This document shows, piece by piece, positions 52,152 through 61,566 of a stretch of DNA of 64,000 bases (position 1 is its first letter; every line of letters starts with the position of its first letter). The notes under the pieces are model-generated. The model was not told where the DNA came from. It did no database searches and saw only the letters and a program-made list of their open reading frames with translations. The DNA comes from Opitutia bacterium ISCC 52 (GTDB taxonomy: Bacteria > Verrucomicrobiota > Verrucomicrobiia > Opitutales > UBA2995): NCBI GenBank assembly GCA_014529675.2, contig CP076040.1, positions 2,127,894 to 2,191,893 of the forward strand, in the 5' to 3' direction. The position numbers and the translations under genes are program-made.

Positions 52152-52169
52152 GGTATCTCTTAGAAAGGC

Positions 52170-52187
52170 AGACAGACTGGTCTGTCT
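52170..52187. promoter_or_regulatory. 18-bp near-perfect palindrome, candidate TetR-type operator
   Basis: AGACAGAC TG GTCTGTCT is symmetric apart from the two central bases. It lies 18 bp upstream of the dehydrogenase-cytochrome ATG, in an ideal position for a repressor site, and looks like operators of TetR-family regulators. No TetR gene is in the window. Confidence 0.55.
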
Positions 52188-52231
52188 AAGGTTTCAAGAA
52201 AGTCAACGCCTAGATTGATACAAAAGAAAAA

Positions 52232-52333
52232 GGTAACCACGAATGGACACAAATGTACACGAATAAATACAACTCATAATAGGACCATCACCACAATTGG
52301 AATTCTTGTCTATTCGTGTCCATTGGTGGTTAA
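52232..52333. repeat. Inverted intergenic element with 10-bp periodic units
   Basis: The left arm (from GGTAACCAC) reads CACGAATGGA CACAAATGTA CACGAATAAA; the right arm, in reverse complement, begins TTAACCACCAATGGACACGA and continues ATAGACAAG. Both arms are thus degenerate 10-bp repeats in inverted orientation, about 40 bp apart. The element has the same ends as the one at 16370-16480. It lies in the gap beyond the promoter of the dehydrogenase-cytochrome gene and the end of the DUF6090 pseudogene. No protein-coding content is seen in 52188-52425. Confidence 0.65.
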
Positions 52334-52425
52334 TTCCTTATATTTCTGACTTAATTTCCAACAATCTGTTCTTTCGGTTCAGGCGATGCTTTCCACTCCA
52401 AAATCCACTATTATGCCACAACAAT

Positions 52426-53160
52426 TCAGTTCGCTTCTTCGATTTTCCGTTCAAGCAGGTCACTCAGAATATCCACACTTTCCAACAGATATTCAAAACC
52501 CCTTTTGGAGCTTCGTCTTTCCAAATAAAGACGGTAGAGCGGATCGCGAAACTCGGAGTTTTCGCGATAGTGTTGTTGAAACTCTGGAACATGGAGATCC
52601 ACCACACCAAATTCCGCATCGGCTTCCAAATAGTCCTTAACCAAAAAGGGGCCTATCGCGACTTTAGTATCTTCGATCAATAGCCAACCGGTGCTTTGCG
52701 CGAACGCCATGATTCCTTCAAATCTAGTGATACATCACCTCAACCCGTTCTTAACCTCTGAATCAGAAATAGATGAAATTTCATCGGCAAATTCAGCAGC
52801 CAATGAACTTGGAGCGGTGCTTTTATGAACGATTTGAGTGTAATTTGAATTTGAATCTTCTAGCTGAATTCCTTCTAGAGATTCATCATTGATCCTACTA
52901 AAACTCTCAATAGCCTCACCGCGCGTTCTGATATGGTAGCCAATGATCACTCGCTATGTCTCACAAGCGACGAGAATACGCTCGAACAACTTTAACTCAG
53001 CCTTCTTTTCCTTCCTATTTTCATTCCAGTCGTTGATCTGAACGGCGATCAATATCCCGACGATAATGAGAAATATTTCGCCCACTGCATAGAGTGTATA
53101 CTTAAAGGATTTACTCTCCTTCATTGCGTCCATCCGAATTGCTCTGAAAAACCTAAACAC
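52426..53160 (-). pseudogene. DUF6090-type membrane protein gene with two in-frame stops
   Basis: One reading frame of 245 codons runs from ATG 53160 to the stop at 52426 but contains TAG at 52954-52956 (codon 69) and TGA at 52735-52737 (codon 142). The start matches the DUF6090 family: MFRFFRAIRMDAMKESK, then a membrane helix YAVGEIFLIIVGILIAVQIN and DWNENRKEKK. The end has the family's EFQQHYRENSEFRDPLYRLY and LLESVDILSDLLE blocks. No frameshift is needed to join the three parts. Total length fits the family (about 245 residues). The gene lies 30 bp downstream of a sulfatase stop. It is either a recent pseudogene or wrongly sequenced; the function of the family is unknown. Confidence 0.75.
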
Positions 53161-53190
53161 GTGAAATCACCTTCTAGCTAGGGTAATCTT

Positions 53191-54702
53191 CTACAAAACA
53201 TCCGGATCCGGCTTCCATTCAGGAATCCCTTGCTCGGCCAACTGCTTATTATAGCGTTCGACCTGTGGATGGGTCGGAGAATAAGGAGCATCTTCATTGA
53301 CCATGAATGGCAGTGTCTCCTCCCACCATGTGTCATAAGCCTTTCGCAGATCGGCGATCACTTTGGGATGATCGGCCGCGACATCCACCTTCTCAAAAGG
53401 ATCAGCGATGATATCGTAAAGCTCCTGGTTGTTTACAAAACGCCAACGCTGGGTTCGGACAGCAAAGTCTTTGAATTTACTTTTATTGGGATCTTCCCCT
53501 TTGTTCCAACGACCCTTGTGAATAAACAAATAGCGGTCTTCCCACACGGCCTTAGGATCTTCAAGCAGAGGTAACAGAGATTTTCCATCGATGGCTTGAA
53601 TTCCGTCCGGGATTTTAGCTCCAGCCAAATCCGAGAAGGTATCAAAGAAGTCAATGTGGGCCGAGAGTCCGTTGATATCCACACCTTCTCCCAAGACACC
53701 TTTCCAACGCCAGAATGCTGGCACGTGGGTTCCGCCTTCGAAAGGAGAACCTTTACCTGTTTTGAAACCGGCTGTGTAGTGCTGAACGCTTTTCCCATTT
53801 AACTTTCCGCCACGTCCGGCCTGACCATTATCAGTCATGAAAATAACGAGGGTATTATCCCAGGCGTTCCAGACATCAAGCTTGTCCATGAGTATGCCAA
53901 AATTGTGGTCGATGTTCTCGATCATGCCATAGCGACCTGCCGTATTCTCATCATATCCCATTTCCAGGAATCGATTTTTAAAAGCATCCGGAGCAATCAT
54001 GGGACCGTGCGGAGCGTTGGGTGTGATGTATGCGAAATAAGGGGTTCCCGAGTCATGGTTTTCTTTTATCCAACCCAGTGCGCCTTGAAAGAACACATCC
54101 GTACAAAAGCCCGGTGTCTTCACAATAGTGTCATTGTGCAATATGGCGTTATCGAAGTAACGGCCTTCTTTTTCTTGGTTTGGAGGAAAGTCGGCACAGC
54201 TACCTTCGTAGGATTGGCCGATGCCACCAGCTCCATGAATGAAGGTTTCGGTAAATCCGCGACTGTAGGGTTGGTATTCATCCTCATCTCCCAGATGCCA
54301 TTTTCCAAAAATCCCGGTTTCATAGCCGGCATCCCGTAATACCTCCGCAATCGTTGTAGTTGAAAGTGCCATACGTTCCCGTTCACGAATCGTGTGAGTG
54401 ACTCCATTGCGGAATTCATGACGACCACTCATGATGGCCGACCGCGTTGGTGCGCAGGTCGGGCTGACATGAAATTCAGTGAATCGGGTAGAGAGGCCGT
54501 AGAATCGATCGAGGTTGGGTGTCTTAATCAAGGGATTTCCCAAGGCATTGATATCTCCCATGCCCTGGTCGTCTGTCATAACCAGAATAATATTGGGACG
54601 GCTACCAGCCAAACCAGCTTGCTCTTGAGAATTGGTGCCACAACCGGCCAATAACAATAAAAAGGCAATAAGCCCAAGAATGATTCGAAGGGATTTCTTC
54701 AT
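53191..54702 (-). CDS. Family S1 sulfatase, lipoprotein
   Basis: A 503-residue lipoprotein sulfatase (lipobox LLAGC, Cys21, from ATG 54702). Metal motif MTDDQGMGDINALG near 42-55, canonical CAPTR at Cys83, second metal site TDNGQAGRGG and the basic GKGSPFEGGTHVPAFW loop. It is a paralogue of the sulfatases at 33183 and 35367 but without the C-terminal beta domain. An upstream ATG at 54753 would overlap the 54732 stop region and bury the signal, so 54702 is preferred. It follows the sulfatase at 54732 by 29 bp and is likely the last gene of that unit before the DUF6090 pseudogene. Confidence 0.9.
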   Translation of the reverse strand: MKKSLRIILGLIAFLLLLAGCGTNSQEQAGLAGSRPNIILVMTDDQGMGDINALGNPLIKTPNLDRFYGLSTRFTEFHVSPTCAPTRSAIMSGRHEFRNGVTHTIRERERMALSTTTIAEVLRDAGYETGIFGKWHLGDEDEYQPYSRGFTETFIHGAGGIGQSYEGSCADFPPNQEKEGRYFDNAILHNDTIVKTPGFCTDVFFQGALGWIKENHDSGTPYFAYITPNAPHGPMIAPDAFKNRFLEMGYDENTAGRYGMIENIDHNFGILMDKLDVWNAWDNTLVIFMTDNGQAGRGGKLNGKSVQHYTAGFKTGKGSPFEGGTHVPAFWRWKGVLGEGVDINGLSAHIDFFDTFSDLAGAKIPDGIQAIDGKSLLPLLEDPKAVWEDRYLFIHKGRWNKGEDPNKSKFKDFAVRTQRWRFVNNQELYDIIADPFEKVDVAADHPKVIADLRKAYDTWWEETLPFMVNEDAPYSPTHPQVERYNKQLAEQGIPEWKPDPDVL

Positions 54703-54731
54703 AGCGGTAGTGTTTCTTTTAGGTAAATGAA

Positions 54732-56144
54732 TTAGGGTTTTTCTATTCGCCAATCTTTGGGCGGCACGAAGCCATCGCGGCCGATCCAGAAATGCGTAAT
54801 AGCATCGTCCGGTTGAAGTCGACGATGGGCAACTAACTTCTGTCCCAGTCGCTTTACTACTTCAGGATGTTTATGAGCAAGATTGGTCGTTTCGTTCAGG
54901 TCACCTGGCATCTTGTAAAGAAAGACTTCGTGATCCTCAGTAATCCCGTCTCGCCGTAGGTCAAAGCCTTGCACCACCAATTTCCATTGAGCAGTTTTTA
55001 GCCCATATTGCTCGCGATCCTGACCGGGTTGCCCGTGGTAGGAATACCAGTTTCTTTCAGAAAAATTCCTTGCTTCTCCCTTCAGAAGCGAATGCAGGCT
55101 GACGCCATCCAGTTCACGACCCGGAACAACGCCTTCTTCTGGATCCAATCCGGCGGTCTCCAGCAAAGTTGGGAAAATATCAATGTAACCCATCGTATTT
55201 TCGATTTTGCGCTTCCCTGCCCAGTCTGCAGGCCAACGAACGCAAGCCACCACGCGCACTCCACCCTCAAAGGTGGTTAACTTACTACCGTTCAATGGCG
55301 CATTGTGCTCGGGAACACCGCTTACACCACCGTTGTCGCTCATAAACCAAACCTGGGTGTTCTCGGCCTCGCCACTCTTTTCAATGGCTTGTAAGACTTG
55401 CCCTACACCTTCGTCCAAGCTCCAGACCATGGCCTTGAGCCATTCTTCCTTCGAGGGATTTTTTGAAGTGACGCCGAAAAGATCCAGATCTTCCTGCTTT
55501 GCCTGAAAAGGCGAATGAGGGGCATTGAATGGCACGTAGCAAAAGTAAGGAGCGTCTTCCTTGGATTTCTCGAGTATAAATCTTGAAGCCGACTCAGCTA
55601 TTAAATCGGTGGCATAGCCTTCCCTTTTGGTTGGCTCATAATTCACGTGCCAATCGAGTTCCCCCTCCCGTTCATGCGTGAAGTAATCAATAGCTCCGTT
55701 ATAGTGGCCTTCAAATTGAGTAAAGCCACGGGCTAATGGATGCCACTTTGCCTGATGATGCCCAAGGTGCCATTTACCAAAAATGCCACGATGCTTGTAA
55801 CCAGCTTCGGCTAACGCTTCCGGAAGCGTGCGTTCTTCTGTGGATAATCCATAATTCCTTTGCGGAGGAACCACCGCGCGCGCCAACCCAAAACGAATCG
55901 GATAACGGCCCGTCATCAATCCAGCACGTGTGGGTGAACACATGGGGGCTACATAAAAACGATCCAATTCGATTCCTTCACGAGCCAGGCTATCGATATG
56001 GGGTGTCTCAATTCTATGCGGCGAATGATAGCTCACATCGCCCCAGCCCAGGTCATCGGCAAGCATGAGGACGATGTTGGGAGCGGAAGCACTTAATCCG
56101 GTCAAAACAACAAGAGACAGAAACAGAAGAAGAGACCTTATCAT
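54732..56144 (-). CDS. Family S1 arylsulfatase
   Basis: Secreted sulfatase of 470 residues from ATG 56144. Sec signal (MIRSLLLFLSLVVLTGLSAS), metal motif LADDLGWGDVSYHSPHRIETP near 28-48, canonical CSPTR at Cys69, second metal site SDNGGVSGVPEHN and the basic NGSKLTTFEGGVRV loop. The GWGDVSYH start is typical of arylsulfatase B-like enzymes (N-acetylgalactosamine-4-sulfatase relatives). The long alternative start at 56255 would overlap the preceding sulfatase gene and hide the signal. It lies between sulfatases at 56188 (43-bp gap) and 53191 (29-bp gap), which suggests one operon of three different sulfatases. Confidence 0.9.
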   Translation of the reverse strand: MIRSLLLFLSLVVLTGLSASAPNIVLMLADDLGWGDVSYHSPHRIETPHIDSLAREGIELDRFYVAPMCSPTRAGLMTGRYPIRFGLARAVVPPQRNYGLSTEERTLPEALAEAGYKHRGIFGKWHLGHHQAKWHPLARGFTQFEGHYNGAIDYFTHEREGELDWHVNYEPTKREGYATDLIAESASRFILEKSKEDAPYFCYVPFNAPHSPFQAKQEDLDLFGVTSKNPSKEEWLKAMVWSLDEGVGQVLQAIEKSGEAENTQVWFMSDNGGVSGVPEHNAPLNGSKLTTFEGGVRVVACVRWPADWAGKRKIENTMGYIDIFPTLLETAGLDPEEGVVPGRELDGVSLHSLLKGEARNFSERNWYSYHGQPGQDREQYGLKTAQWKLVVQGFDLRRDGITEDHEVFLYKMPGDLNETTNLAHKHPEVVKRLGQKLVAHRRLQPDDAITHFWIGRDGFVPPKDWRIEKP

Positions 56145-56187
56145 GTGAGTAGCATTATTTAATTTGTATTGAAGACGACAGTGAAAA

Positions 56188-57642
56188 TTAAGCGCCTGGT
56201 AGTTCATCAATGGTGATTTCGGTTTCGCGAATCTGTTTCTGTAATTCTGCCTCAAGACTCCTAATGACTTCGCGGTTGTGTGGCTGGCCTATTACATTGT
56301 TCATTTGATAGGGATCCAACTGCCGATCAAAAAGCTCAGGATCGTGACCGGCCACTTTGACATAGGTATAGCGATCTGTTCGAACACCATAGTGTTTGGT
56401 GGCTCCCCAGTAGGTGTAAAATTGAGAGGTTCGCCAATCGTCGACTCTGTTGCCTTTCAGAAATGGGACCATGCTACGACCTTGCATTGTCGATGGTGTC
56501 TTTGCTCCAGCCAATTCCAGCAAGGTCGGTGCAAGATCTACATTGATGCACAGGTCATCGTTTATTGAACCAGGCTTTATTAGCTTTGGGTAGCGAATCA
56601 AGAAAGGCATACGAATGGAGGTTTCCAGAATGAGACGTTTATCATAGAAACCATTTTGCCCCAACCAGTACCCCTGATCCGAGGTGTAGATAACAATCGT
56701 GTCTTCCGCCAACCCTTCCTCATCGAGATAATCTAGCACACGTTTCAAATTGTCATCGTTTCCGCTGATGCAGCGAATGTATTTATGGATCATGTGCTGG
56801 TAGGCGACCCGGATCTTGTCGTTTTCATCGTTGGGATCATGCGGCCACATCTCGTTGGGGGCTTCGTCCTCAAGGTGGCGTTCATAGTAATTCGCACCGC
56901 TCCTTGGCTTAAATATGGTATGAGCCATATGAAACTTTGTCCGCTTCATAAACTCCTTCTTCAAATTAGAATTACTTTCGCGAGGATCTACGTAAAGGTT
57001 GGGTGGTTCCGAAATCTCCACATCGGCCAGAAGATCGTCATACCTAGCAGCATGTCCATACTCATGGTGAGGTGCCTTGAACTGAAGGCTCAATAAAAAT
57101 GGTTTTTCCTTGTCCCTTTCCTTGAGCCAATCCATCGCGATATCTGTATAGACATCCGTGGAATAGCCTTTGCGCTTCCAGGTACCTTCCGAGCCGGTAA
57201 AGGTAGGATCGAAATACCTCCCCTGCCCCTTTACGACCATGTATTTATCATAGCCCTTGGGCAGGCTTTTGAGGTGCCACTTCCCAACCAGGAAGGTTTC
57301 ATAACCCACTTCTTTGAGCTGTTCCGGGTATTGGGGAGAATTGTCGTTGATGTATCCATTCAGGCCCAACACTCCATTTCTATGACTATACTGCCCCGTC
57401 AAAATGGACGCACGACTCGGAGAACAAATCGAGTTGGCGCATACGAAATTATCGAAGCGCATCCCTTCATCCGCCAAGCGATCGATGGTAGGAGTTTTGG
57501 CGTAGCCCTTCAAGTAGGTGCCGTAAGCCGAAATGGCTTCAAAGGCGTGGTCATCGACGAAGACAACAACGATGTTAGGACGGGCAATGCAGAAGAGATT
57601 GAATCCCAATAATAGAGATAGAAAAACAAGTGCTTGTTTCAT
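56188..57642 (-). CDS. Family S1 sulfatase
   Basis: Secreted sulfatase of 484 residues. Sec signal (ALVFLSLLLGFNLFCIA), metal motif VFVDDHAFEAISAYG near 27-41, canonical CSPSR at Cys73, and second metal site TSDQGYWLGQNGFYDKRLILE, the SDQG variant typical of N-acetylglucosamine-6-sulfatase/mucin-desulfating-like branches. A long middle insertion (about 205-275) carries the charged HAARYDDL and RTKFHMAHT stretches. TACCCT directly precedes the ATG. It is probably the first gene of a three-sulfatase operon and lies 71 bp downstream of the DUF1592 gene. Confidence 0.9.
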   Translation of the reverse strand: MKQALVFLSLLLGFNLFCIARPNIVVVFVDDHAFEAISAYGTYLKGYAKTPTIDRLADEGMRFDNFVCANSICSPSRASILTGQYSHRNGVLGLNGYINDNSPQYPEQLKEVGYETFLVGKWHLKSLPKGYDKYMVVKGQGRYFDPTFTGSEGTWKRKGYSTDVYTDIAMDWLKERDKEKPFLLSLQFKAPHHEYGHAARYDDLLADVEISEPPNLYVDPRESNSNLKKEFMKRTKFHMAHTIFKPRSGANYYERHLEDEAPNEMWPHDPNDENDKIRVAYQHMIHKYIRCISGNDDNLKRVLDYLDEEGLAEDTIVIYTSDQGYWLGQNGFYDKRLILETSIRMPFLIRYPKLIKPGSINDDLCINVDLAPTLLELAGAKTPSTMQGRSMVPFLKGNRVDDWRTSQFYTYWGATKHYGVRTDRYTYVKVAGHDPELFDRQLDPYQMNNVIGQPHNREVIRSLEAELQKQIRETEITIDELPGA

Positions 57643-57713
57643 AGGGTATTTTTAAAAGGCTCTTAAGATATTTCATAGATGCATACAGGCACCAGTCTGT
57701 TTTCCGAGAGAAG

Positions 57714-60281
57714 CTACCTGCTTCGGAAGATTGAGCTAAGTAATACTTCAACCAGCAGATCTTCCATGCCGTATCCGGATTGTGATACGCGGCTAACGAT
57801 CTCATCCACTTCAACTTTATCTTTAAATGTAAGCTCTCGCCCCGTGGAGTAAGTAAGCAGCTTGGTTATCAGGTTTTTCGCAAATAGTTCTTTTCGCTCT
57901 GCTAATGCTCCAATCAAGTCTAGTTCATTGATTAAATATTCACCGGATGGCAACTCGCTGGATCCGTCGACTTTTCTACCTTGCGCCTGTCTGGCAATCT
58001 TACCGCTACCAGAAAAAATGGTGTAATGCTCACGAAAACCGCCAATAGGATCGTAGTGCTCCAGACCGAACCCCCAGGGATCGATGCGCGCATGACAGTC
58101 TCTACAAGACTCAACCTCACGGTGTTTAGCCAGCTGTTCACGAATAGTCGTTGCGCCTCGGGTATCCGGCTCAATAGGTGGAACGTCAGGTGGCGGTGGA
58201 GACGGTGGCGTACCAAGAATATTCTCAAGAACCCACACGCCCCTTACTACGGGTGAAGTTTCTACTCCATTGGCCGAAGCGGTCAGCACACTTGCGTGAC
58301 CCAGCAATCCTTGTCGTCGAGCCGAGGCAGGCAAGGATGTCTTCCGGAAGGTTTCGCCAAAATCACCTTCCAAGCCATAGTGCTTAGCCAAAGCACCGTT
58401 CACAAAGGTGTAAGATCCATTTATAAAGTCAGTGATAGGACGATTTTCCCGCAGCACGTAATCAAAGAAGAGTTGGGTCTCCGTTTTCATGGCCACCTCC
58501 ATCCGCTTTTTATAGTAATTAGGATACTGAGCATTACTCGGCGGCATGGTGCCTATCTTGTCCAGTCGGAGCCAAGCTCTTGGAAACTGTTCGATGAAGG
58601 CCTTGGATCGTGGATCATTGAGGAGGCGTTTAACCTGCTGAATGAGTGTTTTCTTCTGAGTCAGTTTTTTGGACGCTGCCAGTTTAAGTAATTCCTCATC
58701 TGGCATGGATGACCATAAGGTATAAGACAGCCGAGATGCCAATTCGTAAGCATCGAGCGTAGTTCCATTTTCTGAGTTGCCCTCATCCAGAAAGAGAAAC
58801 CTTGGAGAAGTAAGTATAGCCGAAAGCCCCAGCTTGATCGCTTCTTCATGATCAATTCCCGCTTTGATACGTCCCAGAGCATAGTCGATGTAATGCTGTA
58901 TCTCTGAACGCTTGACCGGACGGCGAAACGCCTTTTTCGCAAACGCAGTCATCATCTGTGGAATGTTCACCTTGCTGGGATTCGTTTCTTTGCCGATAAT
59001 GTTGCGGTGTCCTCGAGTTGGCCATTCACGCTCTATAGGTCCTTCCAATTTCATTTCGTAGACTCGGACTCGCGGGCCCACGTAAAACTGCGATATGTAT
59101 AAGCGAGTCTCAGGATTGATCTGACTTTCAGGCAATGGAATGCCCTGTTCCGTCATTCTATCAATATCGGCATTCCCAGGGATCTTTGCATAGGGATGAT
59201 AGGCATTGATGACTCGATTCAAGATACCCTTAGCCGCACCTGGACCGTTGATGTAGTTAATGAATGGAATCGATCCTTCCGACATCCATGAAGAAACCTC
59301 AAAGGTAGCTGGCTTATTATCGAGTAGATCAAAAACCCCTTCCAGCTTACGCCCCGACAAATTCCCTTTATCCAAGAAACGTTTTTCAGTCGCATGCCAG
59401 ATGCCAAGCTTTATGGGATCGGTTAGGTCCAGTTGGAGCACATTTGGATCATAGGGATTTATACGTCCAACAGCCTCTGCTGTTACACTGATTTGATATG
59501 TTCCATCTGCAGGCACTCCAGTCTTCACAAAATCCAACGGAGGATTGGTTCTTCGATCTGCTGGTTCACCGTGCGCAATGTCAAAAAAGTTTCCTGATTC
59601 ATCCAACACGCTGTATTTAACCTGAGCATTTCCTCTGGTCTGTTTAGTGAAATCTTCAGGCTTAAATATCCAGGTTTTCTTTTCCGGTCTTTCTTTCCCA
59701 AATACCAATGCCTGATCTAAGTAAATGCGTGCTGCCTTGAGATACAAAGCCAACTGATGTTGAGATAACACCTGAGCTTCACCAATATTGGTAAATCCGT
59801 GTTTTTCCTGATCAATAGGAAACTGAGTGGTCGCATCTGCGATGTCAGGATTCACTCCCAACAAATCGCGCATGCTGTTATTGTATTCGTAGCGAGTAAG
59901 TCGCCGAAGAACAGTTTCTGAAGGAGCTCGGTTCTCTTCAACTGCAAGCAAGTATTCCGTGATTGAATCTACAGCCTTGCGACGCTCCTCCGAAGGCGGT
60001 TGCAAAACATCATCTTCATCAGGTGGCATATCGCCCAAATTCAGTAGATCTACGATTTCCTCCAAGGTGAACAATTCATTTGGGTCTTCTGGATTCTGTA
60101 GAAATGCTTCGAAAGACCGGTCACCCTTTTCCTTATCATCATTGTGACAATCGAGGCAGTATTGTTTCACGAAAGGAACAACATCAGGGCCTAGGTTTGG
60201 GTTGTCGGCAGCGCTTGTGGATAAACCGATGAAGCAACTGAGAATGCTCAGATATTTAATCTTCATTTGCTTAAACGACAT
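57714..60281 (-). CDS. DUF1587/1595/1592/1588/1585 protein with PSCyt1
   Basis: An 855-residue secreted protein of the planctomycete DUF1592 type. Sec signal, then a cytochrome c-like domain with CLDCH at residue 42, DUF1587 (about 130-195), an intermediate beta region, DUF1595/1592 (about 450-660), DUF1588 with a second haem-like CRDCH followed by ARIDPWGFGLEHYDPIG (about 715-745), and DUF1585 at the end. The ATG at 60281 overlaps the end of the DUF1552 gene by 11 bp; an inner ATG at 60266 would leave 4 bp. These proteins pair with DUF1552 proteins in PVC genomes and are presumed to be periplasmic redox or polysaccharide-related enzymes, but no activity is proven. Confidence 0.88.
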   Translation of the reverse strand: MSFKQMKIKYLSILSCFIGLSTSAADNPNLGPDVVPFVKQYCLDCHNDDKEKGDRSFEAFLQNPEDPNELFTLEEIVDLLNLGDMPPDEDDVLQPPSEERRKAVDSITEYLLAVEENRAPSETVLRRLTRYEYNNSMRDLLGVNPDIADATTQFPIDQEKHGFTNIGEAQVLSQHQLALYLKAARIYLDQALVFGKERPEKKTWIFKPEDFTKQTRGNAQVKYSVLDESGNFFDIAHGEPADRRTNPPLDFVKTGVPADGTYQISVTAEAVGRINPYDPNVLQLDLTDPIKLGIWHATEKRFLDKGNLSGRKLEGVFDLLDNKPATFEVSSWMSEGSIPFINYINGPGAAKGILNRVINAYHPYAKIPGNADIDRMTEQGIPLPESQINPETRLYISQFYVGPRVRVYEMKLEGPIEREWPTRGHRNIIGKETNPSKVNIPQMMTAFAKKAFRRPVKRSEIQHYIDYALGRIKAGIDHEEAIKLGLSAILTSPRFLFLDEGNSENGTTLDAYELASRLSYTLWSSMPDEELLKLAASKKLTQKKTLIQQVKRLLNDPRSKAFIEQFPRAWLRLDKIGTMPPSNAQYPNYYKKRMEVAMKTETQLFFDYVLRENRPITDFINGSYTFVNGALAKHYGLEGDFGETFRKTSLPASARRQGLLGHASVLTASANGVETSPVVRGVWVLENILGTPPSPPPPDVPPIEPDTRGATTIREQLAKHREVESCRDCHARIDPWGFGLEHYDPIGGFREHYTIFSGSGKIARQAQGRKVDGSSELPSGEYLINELDLIGALAERKELFAKNLITKLLTYSTGRELTFKDKVEVDEIVSRVSQSGYGMEDLLVEVLLSSIFRSR

Positions 60282-61566
60282 CCAATCCCGTCAGTGTACC
60301 GGAAGATAAATTGAACTGATCCACTTCGGCTCCAAATCGCTGAAGCATGGATACAAAAAGATTACAGGCTGGGGTATAGGTGCCACGACTCTTGTCTTTT
60401 TCGTATCGAAGATGCTGACCGTGATTGAATCCACCACCGGCTAACAGTAAGGGTAAGTCTTTATTGCTGTGAGAGCTGGCGTTGCCCATACCACTACCTA
60501 GTAAAGCCATGGTGTTATCTAATAACGTTTTTCCGTTGGGCTCTTGAACAGCCGACAACTTATCGAGGAATCGGGCAAACTGGCCGGTGTGAAAATTTTC
60601 GATAATCGAAAGTTCTTCGATGTAACTCTCCACCTTACCGTGGTGCGTCAGTTGATGATAGCCTTTGGTAATAGGGAATCCTCCGGAATTGGCTCCAATG
60701 TCTGAAAGCTCGAAAGTAATCACTCGGGTTGAATCAGTCTGAAGCGCCAAGGCAATTAAATCATAGTAAAGAGGGACCCGTTTTACAAAGTCCATATCGT
60801 CCGCTCCATTGGGCATCTCGTAGCTCACCTTGGGTTTCGGCTTATCCAGCCAGGCTTCTGACTGAGTAAGTCGCTTTTCAAGTTCTCTGACCGATGTAAA
60901 ATACTGATCGAGTTTCTCCTGATCATTCTTGCCAACGCGATTCGTTAAACGGTCAGCATCCAAGCGGACAAGATCCAGGATACTTTTCTCCTCGGCGTGC
61001 ACACGCTTGAGGAGATTCAATTCATTAGGATCCGTTTTCTGAAACAACAAGGAATAGAGCACGCGAAGATCTTGGACCGGAGGTATTGGGACCCCGGAAT
61101 TGGTCCAGGACAGTAAATTGCCCGCAGAACTTCCAGAAGTAAACTGCATGGACGAATACCGTGTATCGGTCTCTACATATTCGGCAGCTTTCTGATCAAC
61201 CGTTATGTTACTTTCCTCATAGCCCTCGGAGTTCTTCCCTAAAATACCGGACAGATAGGCATGCACTCCCCCATGACCTCCCACGGCTTCTGATCCATGA
61301 TCAAGCTGAGAAAAGATCGAAAAATGATCGCGATGATGAGCTAAGGGTTGCAGCAGTTCAGGCAATGAGTAATTCACACCTGTTTCGGTAGGAAAAAACA
61401 GTTTGGGAACGAAGCCAAAATTGGTGCCGACACAGACCATACGCATAGGCACTTCTGCAGACATGGTCGCTCCAGCCATAATATCGAGGTGAGGCAGGGC
61501 CATCATAGCTCCGCCCATACCACGCAGAAATGCACGTCGATCCATCCGGGTAGATTGAAAATTCAT
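60271..61566 (-). CDS. DUF1552 protein, Tat signal
   Basis: A 431-residue protein of the DUF1552 family. The N-terminus has a twin-arginine signal (DRRAFLRGMGGAMMALPHL), so it is exported folded. Conserved blocks include NFGFVPKLFFPTE near 50, SQLDHGSEAVGGHGGVHAYLSG near 88-109, LDNTMALLGSGMGNASSHSNKDLPLLLAGGGF near 350, and GTYTPACNLF near the end. The family is thought to share the alkaline phosphatase-like fold with DUF1501. TACCCT directly precedes the ATG at 61566. The downstream DUF1592 gene overlaps it, the usual pairing. Confidence 0.88.
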   Translation of the reverse strand: MNFQSTRMDRRAFLRGMGGAMMALPHLDIMAGATMSAEVPMRMVCVGTNFGFVPKLFFPTETGVNYSLPELLQPLAHHRDHFSIFSQLDHGSEAVGGHGGVHAYLSGILGKNSEGYEESNITVDQKAAEYVETDTRYSSMQFTSGSSAGNLLSWTNSGVPIPPVQDLRVLYSLLFQKTDPNELNLLKRVHAEEKSILDLVRLDADRLTNRVGKNDQEKLDQYFTSVRELEKRLTQSEAWLDKPKPKVSYEMPNGADDMDFVKRVPLYYDLIALALQTDSTRVITFELSDIGANSGGFPITKGYHQLTHHGKVESYIEELSIIENFHTGQFARFLDKLSAVQEPNGKTLLDNTMALLGSGMGNASSHSNKDLPLLLAGGGFNHGQHLRYEKDKSRGTYTPACNLFVSMLQRFGAEVDQFNLSSGTLTGLDVV

